Assembly: GCA_000969725.1 (NCBI GenBank)
Contig: JXSR01S074907.1
Strand: one strand, 5' to 3'
Source: Ophiothrix spiculata
Taxonomy: Eukaryota > Echinodermata > Ophiuroidea > Amphilepidida > Ophiotrichidae
DNA length: 58,285 bases
Below are positions 51,576-58,285 of this stretch, piece after piece; position 1 is the stretch's first letter, and every line of letters starts with the position of its first letter. Below the pieces are notes generated by a model that did no database searches, was not told where the DNA came from, and saw only the letters and a list, made by a program, of their open reading frames with translations. The position numbers and the translations under genes are program-made.

Positions 51576-51650
51576 TTACAAGAAGTTTGTGACGAATGGT
51601 TACAGTAGATGAGTTTGATATTGAGTCAATAATTAGTTATGCTATTCTAT

Positions 51651-52543
51651 TAAGGTAGCTCTAACGGCTATTTACACATGTCAGAAAATTAGCTATAAAG
51701 TGAATAGCTTTTGGGAATGGGAACCAGAACCTATTTCCATGTAAAGAAAACCCTTTAAAGGTATTATATTAAGTTTTATAGTATTCGGCTGATTTCTTAT
51801 GTTTTTCTTTATTTTTTGAAAATTCCCTAAAAAATCAAAGTTTTTGAATTTTCATGTCAAGAGGGAATGTGCTATGACATTCAAATTGTAGGGGCTGGTG
51901 AAGGATCACAATAGCTAAATTCTCTCGTGGGATTTTTGCCAAAAAGTGTTTTATTATCAAGAAAAATGATTTTTTAGCTCATAAATTTAGGCATATTTTC
52001 AAACACCTATAAAATTTTCTAGAAACACTTTAATTTTAAAAGCCAACGAGAGATTGTTGCAAATTTGATAAGCTTTCATTTGACATCTTGTTTGTTAAAA
52101 TTGAAGCATGGGAAGTATGAATAAAAATTCTGAGAAATCTGGCTATTCAGTGTTTCTAGAAATTAAAGCAATAAAATTTGAGAAGTAGAAACATTAGAAG
52201 TCTCGCATTAGTAAACGATAAAAGATATTTCTTTAAATCAAAATTTATGATAATCTATGATCAGTTTGCCATGCAAAGAAACAAAAAATAGTTTCTTTTG
52301 TGAACCACTGCCACAGAAAAAAATTATTTTGTAAATAGTATTTTTTTCAGAAATTTGCCAAATTTTGTGCAATTTTCATGGTGGCCCAATTTGCCATGTA
52401 CAAAGTCTATGGGAAATTGGAAAATAAAAAATAGCGTTACTCAAAAACGCTGTGATGGAAAAAATCAAAATTTGGAATACAAGTTTTGTTCATCATTCTG
52501 CACATTCTGTGAAATTTTGAACAGATTCATTAGAACCACCTTA
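51651..52543. mobile_element. Possible 0.9-kb inverted-repeat element
   Basis: TAAGGTAGCTCTAA at 51651 and TTAGAACCACCTTA ending 52543 are inverse complements with two mismatches. The interior repeats AATTTGCCA-type words and is non-coding. The arms are short, so chance is possible. Confidence 0.5.
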
Positions 52544-53684
52544 GGTGACTTTTATGCAATCAGAAACTGACATTGTACTTCAAGCAAAACTCAAAATAAC
52601 TTTTCTGATCACAGTAATGATTCTTTCTATTGATCTTTGCAAAATGTTTCATTTAACATTCCTTGTATTTGCAACAGCTTTCACTTGTTTTGTTCATGTG
52701 GTTTAGCAAAGCAGCACAAATTCCATACCTTGCAAGTTGTGATTTTCAGTACTGCTGCGGCTCATGAGCATATATTAAACACTTTTTTGAGCTGTTTGAG
52801 TAATATCATGATCCAAGTGTGCTCAGATGGGCACATCCTCTTAACATTTTTGATATAATAAATGGAAAGATGGCACTCCATAAATGTTGGTTTTTACTTC
52901 CACTTGACAAATTCTAGTTTTATGGAACACAAAAAAAATAGGTATAAGCTTGGTGGTGGTACACATTAACGCTCTCGCTACAGGTGCCAAATATTAGTTG
53001 CCTATTAGGCCACACAATAATTTATTGGCAAGAATAAACAGAAAACCGAAAGTACAAATGCAAACCTGGATTTTTGTGTACATTGTCAACGAAATTTTGG
53101 TTTGGCCTATAGTACTTGAATGGTTGCCACAGTCATATGAAGTCACCTCATTGTAAATACACAGTGAATCAGCAGTCTATGGCATTAAACAGTTGTATTC
53201 GAGTACATCTGTTTTACTACTAAAAACATATTGTTGAATAGATAGCATAATTGATTGTAATCAGGTTTTATTTGTGTGTTGGTTCCATTAATGATACGAA
53301 AATATCGCTATGCTGTCGTGTTCAAAAAATTATTCAAATAATCAGTTTATTTGTAGCTGTTGTGACCATATTTTTTTTTTCATTTCTTTTATGATTTATG
53401 TGTGCTAACTCACCCACTCACCCACACCTCGTCTATATATTAAGTTGGGTGTAAGTATTAACATTTTATAATGCCAAGTAGAACTTAGATCAAACCAACT
53501 TGCATCGTAGTCATGCACATCAAACTCATTGAGATTTTCTTCCAGAAGAGAACAAAATCATCAGCATCAATTTTCTTTCAGCCAAATTCTAGATATATTT
53601 CAGATTTAAATATTGAATATGTTTAGACTGAACTGATTCTTTTTGGAATCAATACATCTTCCAAGCAAATCACGTTTGTCATGT

Positions 53685-53756
53685 GGCGGTACCCTGTGTC
53701 TTTTAATGCCAATGCATGTGTTTTGTGGTTGTGCATTAAAAGATACAGAGTATCAT
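53685..53756. repeat. Short foldback, 25-bp arms
   Basis: GGCGGTACCCTGTGTCTTTT at 53685 pairs with the inverse of the right arm (AAAAGATACAGAGTATCATC) around 22 bases. Likely a minimal MITE. Confidence 0.75.
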
Positions 53757-54314
53757 CAAATGATGGTTTAGACTCCATACCATGCTCATTATTGCTTTCA
53801 TTGCTAGTTATTCCATGTTGCCATTGTTGAGATCTACCCTCTTAATTGGGTGAATTTGGCAGCACTGATTGGTTTATGTAGCATAAAAATTGCTATAACG
53901 ATATTTGTCAAGTGGTTTTACTTATACTCTTGCACATTGGTTTTAGTTTGATGTCTTTCAGACCTGTCTACTGATTTTAATCAGATGCAGATTTATTTAT
54001 CAAAACTTTAATTCACACAAACGTTGCTAATTGAAACAAGGAAGTAAGAGATATATTTGACCTATGAGGTTGAAATTTAAGGATCTGATCTTACACATTA
54101 AATTTCTTTGCTGAGTATTTCCTCAACTTTATGAGGGGTGCAAAACCTACCAAATGTGTTTGAATTTCTTAGGCCTTTGTTCAGTGATTCTAGGCACTAC
54201 CCAACTGATGACCTACCCTGTATCCAATAGAGAATGAGCTCTGAATAGAATGCAACTTTTAGGCATGATTGATAGCAATTTGTACACTGATATTTGGTGT
54301 GTTTCCATGTTTGT

Positions 54315-54613
54315 TTAACTCTTTCGCTCCATAATTTCTTTTTCGAAAAGCGCTTTATTTGGATGGAAAGCCGCTCAGAGCGCCACAGGGTATTTACTTT
54401 TGATAGCTTTAGATCGCCTGGATTATTGTTTTTGCCAAAATTGATAATGGCGCTAGATAGTTCTTTGTATCAAGCGGTTACAGGCTGAATTCCGATTTTC
54501 TTCACCTTTTCTTAAAATAGATATTTTTATAGGTTACACTGGAAACTAATTCCGTTTAATCACGCATGCTTTTGCAAGCAACTGTGAGTGTTTTTCCTGA
54601 GTGAAAGAGTTAA
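54315..54613. mobile_element. MITE with TTAA borders
   Basis: TTAACTCTTTCGCTC at the left and GAGTGAAAGAGTTAA at the right. TTAA at both borders (54315-54318 and 54610-54613) is the target used by piggyBac and Kolobok elements. The interior is GC-richer (GCCGCTCAGAGCGCC). Confidence 0.82.
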
Positions 54614-54828
54614 TGAAACATCATTCAAATGTCTTTGTTTGAAGGTGAACATATTTCCACTTGCAGACATGTGAACATATAGATATGCACTGTTGTTTGC
54701 TTTCTTGTTACTTAGAAGAACTCCAAAACTGTCAAATATTGGCCATCTGGGAAAATGGTTTTTGAACTCAATATTTATTTAACAAAAATACAAATACTCT
54801 CACAAATTGCTATGAACAGCATAAACTA

Positions 54829-55051
54829 TATCTTCAAAATGAGCTCTCTGAAAATCACGTCCAGAATATTCAAACAATTGAGCTACTATGCAACTTGCAC
54901 ATAGGCGTAATTTAAATTTTTAATCACCTTACAAAGTCTCACACATAACGACAGCGATGACTTAAATGAAATGTAGTGGTGCTGGTTCCTACTTGACAAC
55001 ACGCATTGATGAGTAAAATCACACAAAACAGGATCGTCTTTTTAAGATAGA
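54829..55051. mobile_element. MITE, family 'CCATCTTC', copy 2
   Basis: ATCTTCAAAATGAGCTC at the left and an eroded right end (TTTTTAAGATAGAG). Shares AGAATATTCAAACAATT and the spacing to TTGACAACACGCATT with the copy at 3791. Confidence 0.65.
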
Positions 55052-55348
55052 GTTTAAGTGTAGTCGAACAAAAAAAAAATTGACCATTTTATGAGGACTT
55101 CTGACTGCAACATCATAATATTGGCAAAGTGCTTTCATAGACTGATCATAGCCAGGTCAATGGTTTTAGGCCTGGTGAAAATTGTGAACATAGCTCAGTA
55201 AACACATTCAAGTCCATTGTTCATACCAAGCTTTTGTTAGATACACACTGTATTCATATACTCTTGTGTTTCATGTTTTCTGAAGAATCACTTTCCTTCT
55301 TTCTACATTCATAGGATTCTTAAAATCCAATTTGCATTCACTTTTGTC

Positions 55349-55685
55349 CAGTGGTGTAGCCAGAGTTTCAATATTAGGGCTGCTATTTTTTTTTTTTTTG
55401 CCAATCGACATATGAGACTCAAAGGGTAGATTTGGCTTTTGAAAAACTGACAAGCAAAAAAAAAGTCCCACAAGTGCTCAGACAACTCAATCTTGGCTAT
55501 GAAGTCAATTTTGCAACAATTTTTACAGTTTTTCAAACAAATTGTTTCAAATTTTACTGACGTTGTTCAAAATAGAACGATAAATTTTGCTTTGACTTCA
55601 AATTTCACACAGTGGTGCAAATTTACCGACATGACCTCAATGAAATATTTGGGGTATGGCCTCACCACCTCTGGCAACTCCACTG
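55349..55685. mobile_element. hAT-like MITE with perfect 8-bp target duplication
   Basis: Left end CAGTGGTGTAGCCAGAG, right end (inverted) CAGTGGAGTTGCCAGAGG. CTTTTGTC flanks both sides exactly (55341-55348 and 55686-55693). CAGTGGxGTAGCCAG ends are ones I have seen in hAT-type elements of several marine animals. 337 bp, non-coding. Confidence 0.93.
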
Positions 55686-55984
55686 CTTTTGTCACAACAA
55701 TATGTTGCAGGAAAATGAAATCAATGCAACAGGACAGTGACATCCAGCCACAGTATATCATTTGCTAAGCTTTAATGTTCAAGGCAGAGTACCTTGGTGT
55801 GTATCAATTTTTGCACTGTATTTCAGAATAACGATCATATGCCAGATTTTATGTAGCACCTTTAAATTTGGCTTAGCAAATCCCCAACCGCTGCTGCCTT
55901 TGATTATGCAACCATCAGAAAAATCATCACAATCCGTGTGCTTTAGAGTGATGGCAAATGTGCAGCCTCAATCTGCATTTTGAT

Positions 55985-56147
55985 TGTAATATTCCCCATT
56001 ACAGCTCATCGTTTAGGTCAATATTCAGGTCAAAGTGAGATACAAGTGTCTTGCTCAAGGACATAACCTGTTGGCCCTAGTGGGGCTCAAGCTTGTGACC
56101 TATTGATATGTAGTACTGTGCTATTTTATTAGACCACACAAGCTTAT
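55985..56147 (-). mobile_element. tRNA-derived SINE fragment, minus strand
   Basis: On the minus strand it begins GCTTGTGTGGTCTAATAAAA, matching the head of the SINE at 23035 (GCTCGTGTGGTCTAACGG), followed by GGCCAACAGGTTATGTCCTT. The 3' half is missing. Confidence 0.75.
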
Positions 56148-57607
56148 CAAAATAGGCATTGAATGAATAACAGTTGAAAAAACTTTTTTGAGTACAATGT
56201 TTTGTAAATCTTTCTTTAAAGCTCATTGATCATAAACGTATATATTCGACTTTTTCAAATAATCTAGATAATAAGATAACGTTTCATACTTAAATTTTAG
56301 TATGCACATATTAACTGATCTAAATTTGTTGTAAAATGTTTGCGTACTGCATAGTACCTGTCGCAGGGGTTCTCAATTGCAATTCCCCACAAGCTGCAGA
56401 ATGCCAGATGAATTACAAAATGTGATCCAAGATCGAAACAGTCCTTGCATGTGTTTGTTGGAGGGCCAGATTTATCAAACAAGCTGCCATTTTCAGGAGC
56501 CCTAATCAATGAAATTTTATTTAATTTATTTGAAAAAGTCTATTGTCATTCATTGTGTGAGTTAGCACCATTCCTAGCATCATAAAATAGCAGGATCATT
56601 GATTCATCATTCATATTATACACTTTTGTTGAGTCTGGCCCAATCGCTTCGAAAGAGAGATGGGCACTCCGACCTGTGAAATACAGGCCGTCCCCTTTAC
56701 CTTTTTTTTATTATACACTATAGACTTTTAACTGTTGGATAGAAACCATTTTTGTTTCAGAAACTGAGAGATATCATTATTTGAAGGAATTATTCTGATG
56801 AAATTTCAATCCCTCCAATAGATATGAATTTTGTGCAAATTTTAGGTGACATGTTTTTTAGTTTAGGTGTATTCCTGAAAATGTTGAAAAAGTGTGTGTT
56901 AATTTAAACCCAAACTTGCCCAAGAGAAGTAGTAAATTGTAAGTGAAGTGTACTGTTTAGCACAATGTATCTGTGATACTTGAAGATAATATTGAGCATG
57001 CCTTCAGTAATTAAGTTTGCTGGAAAATGTGCCAAAAACTGAAGTGACACTGTGTAGGTTTTGGATGCACTCCTCTTTGATACAATAACAAGTCTGTGAT
57101 TTTCTAACCAGTCACTAAAAAAAGCATGCTGGGTAATTAGATATGATGATACTAGCAACATTTGTTAGATCTAATCTTTGAAGTGGTTGTTTTTAGATTT
57201 AAGTATACCCTCTGTCTACATGGTGTGTCAATGATGTTGAATATCAGTGCAGGGGGAAAGATAAGAAGTGAAACAATGTCATGAGATATTTTTGCACTGG
57301 TAATTTGTTGAATGGTTTTGAATGCTGTATGGTATCTAACTGCATGGTTGGTGATCTCAGTGGATCATTACATCCCAAAGAAATATGCTGTGTAATTTAG
57401 GAATAAATGGGAATTTTGAAATTGAGACACTTGCAGAAATGCATTAAAAGTGCACCAAAGAAGGTATCAGCTTGAAAGTATATCCCCTTAATCACTTTTG
57501 TTTGTCACAGTCAGTGCATTGTGGTTTGTCCAATAGCTGGTCAGCTTTTTGTTATTTTTTGACTATCTATGGTATCATGAACTCTTGCTCCTGTAGGCCT
57601 TTTATCC

Positions 57608-57794
57608 ATAGGCTGTTCCCTGTGCCATATGCCCTTGTTCCATGCTCCATTGTCCCCAATTGCCACTCTCTACACAGACAATGAGCCTTTGTTTTGCTTA
57701 GTGGCCGTATCAGTGGCCCTGTGTACAGCATGACAATTTGGGACAATGGAACATGGAACAAGGGCTCATGCCACAGGGGAACAGCACAGCCTAT
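57608..57794. mobile_element. MITE with about 60-bp inverted arms
   Basis: ATAGGCTGTTCCCTGTGCCA at the left is repeated inverted at the right, and CCCTTGTTCCATGCTCCATT continues the match for about 60 bp with few changes. Young by arm similarity; target duplication not identified. Confidence 0.85.
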
Positions 57795-58285
57795 AGATGC
57801 AAGGGATGCTTTGCAATGATTAAGAAGGCATCTTATTTGATGTGTCCTTAAAGCTGTTTTCCATGGAGGCAAAGTGCACAGTATATCACATGCATTTCCT
57901 AGTCTTACACTCATCTTTGCATAGTGCACTATTTGTGGTTGGTTGGTTAACAACACTTACTGAAAGTAAACCTATTCAAGTCCTATTTCATTTTTTCATT
58001 TTTGGTCTCCACTTCACATTGATATTAAAGATTTTCAAATATATGCACATACTCAAACTTACTAGTCATGCTGATGGCAGGGATGACTTAGTTTTGAAAG
58101 TTGGGGAGCAGGTCTATCTATTTTGATAAAATCTGGCAGACATTCAATGGTATTGAGGGGGTTTTTTGCTTATACTATCCACTTATTTTGTCATGTCTTG
58201 ATTTTATTTGTAAAATTTTCTATAGGGGATAAGTAGATCAGTAATTGTCACCCGAAATGTGATTTTCAAAATAAATATCTCTTTT

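Larger units (their letters stand above)
50788..58285. other. Intron or downstream sequence, at least 7.5 kb, no exon recognised
   Basis: Holds at least eight transposable elements (51447, 51651, 53685, 54315, 54829, 55349, 55985, 57608) in AT-rich sequence. The preceding exon ends in mid-TOG3, so the gene must continue. A short GC-richer segment near 56625-56700 (GACCTGTGAAATACAGGCCG) resembles repeat 3' ends but is unassigned. Confidence 0.65.

Noticed and set aside
55493-55768. A 91-residue open frame
   Set aside because: It is mostly the interior of the hAT-like MITE at 55349-55685.
57567-57956. A 129-residue open frame on the minus strand
   Set aside because: It overlaps a MITE with 60-bp inverted arms and has no recognisable protein features.
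1-58285. LTR retrotransposons, virus-like elements, CRISPR arrays or bacterial-type operons
   Set aside because: I looked for long terminal direct repeats, capsid or integrase-like frames and regularly spaced repeats, and saw none that would support such a call.

Overview
This is a piece of an animal nuclear genome, about two-thirds A+T, filled almost entirely by one host gene and the transposable elements in its introns. Twenty GT-AG exons on the + strand between 4382 and 50787 join in phase into about 740 codons of a CLASP protein (CLIP-associating, microtubule plus-end stabilising protein, orthologous to human CLASP1/2 and fly Orbit/MAST). The first and last exons lie outside the window. 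The order is basic Ser/Thr linker (4382-9944), TOG2 array (16720-28710), Ser/Arg-rich EB-binding and kinase-regulated region (30157-47021), then the start of TOG3 (48819-50787). No second host gene was recognised. The CLASP sequence and the repeat types (a Jockey/CR1-group LINE, tRNA-derived SINEs, many MITEs) fit a marine invertebrate, perhaps an invertebrate deuterostome such as an echinoderm or hemichordate. The species cannot be fixed from the sequence.

Layout: 1-4381 upstream intron or flank, with a 5'-truncated LINE (about 840-3140) and small inverted-repeat elements; 4382-16719 linker exons, including a 51-bp and a 30-bp exon, separated by MITE-rich introns; 16720-28710 TOG2 exons, with an unusual three-stem foldback element at 17355, a minisatellite right after the exon at 22150, and LINE 3' tails facing each other at 25177-26190; 28711-47021 Ser/Arg-rich region, including two assembly gaps (30230-30279 and 41931-41980), each flanked by a near-duplicate of the same sequence; 48819-50787 TOG3 exons; 50788-58285 a MITE-rich intron or 3' flank with no recognised exon.

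The main surprise is the density and variety of short non-autonomous DNA transposons. About 35 inverted-repeat elements are listed, of at least 20 families. Two hAT-like copies have 8-bp target duplications, two others have 6-bp duplications, one family has TTA sites, one element has TTAA and one pogo-like element has TA. One element is nested in another, and two bipartite-hairpin copies sit in opposite orientation. No bacterial-type features, CRISPR arrays, tRNA or rRNA genes, or LTR or virus-like elements were recognised. All repeat family assignments come from reading terminal repeats and target sites by eye, not from a database search.
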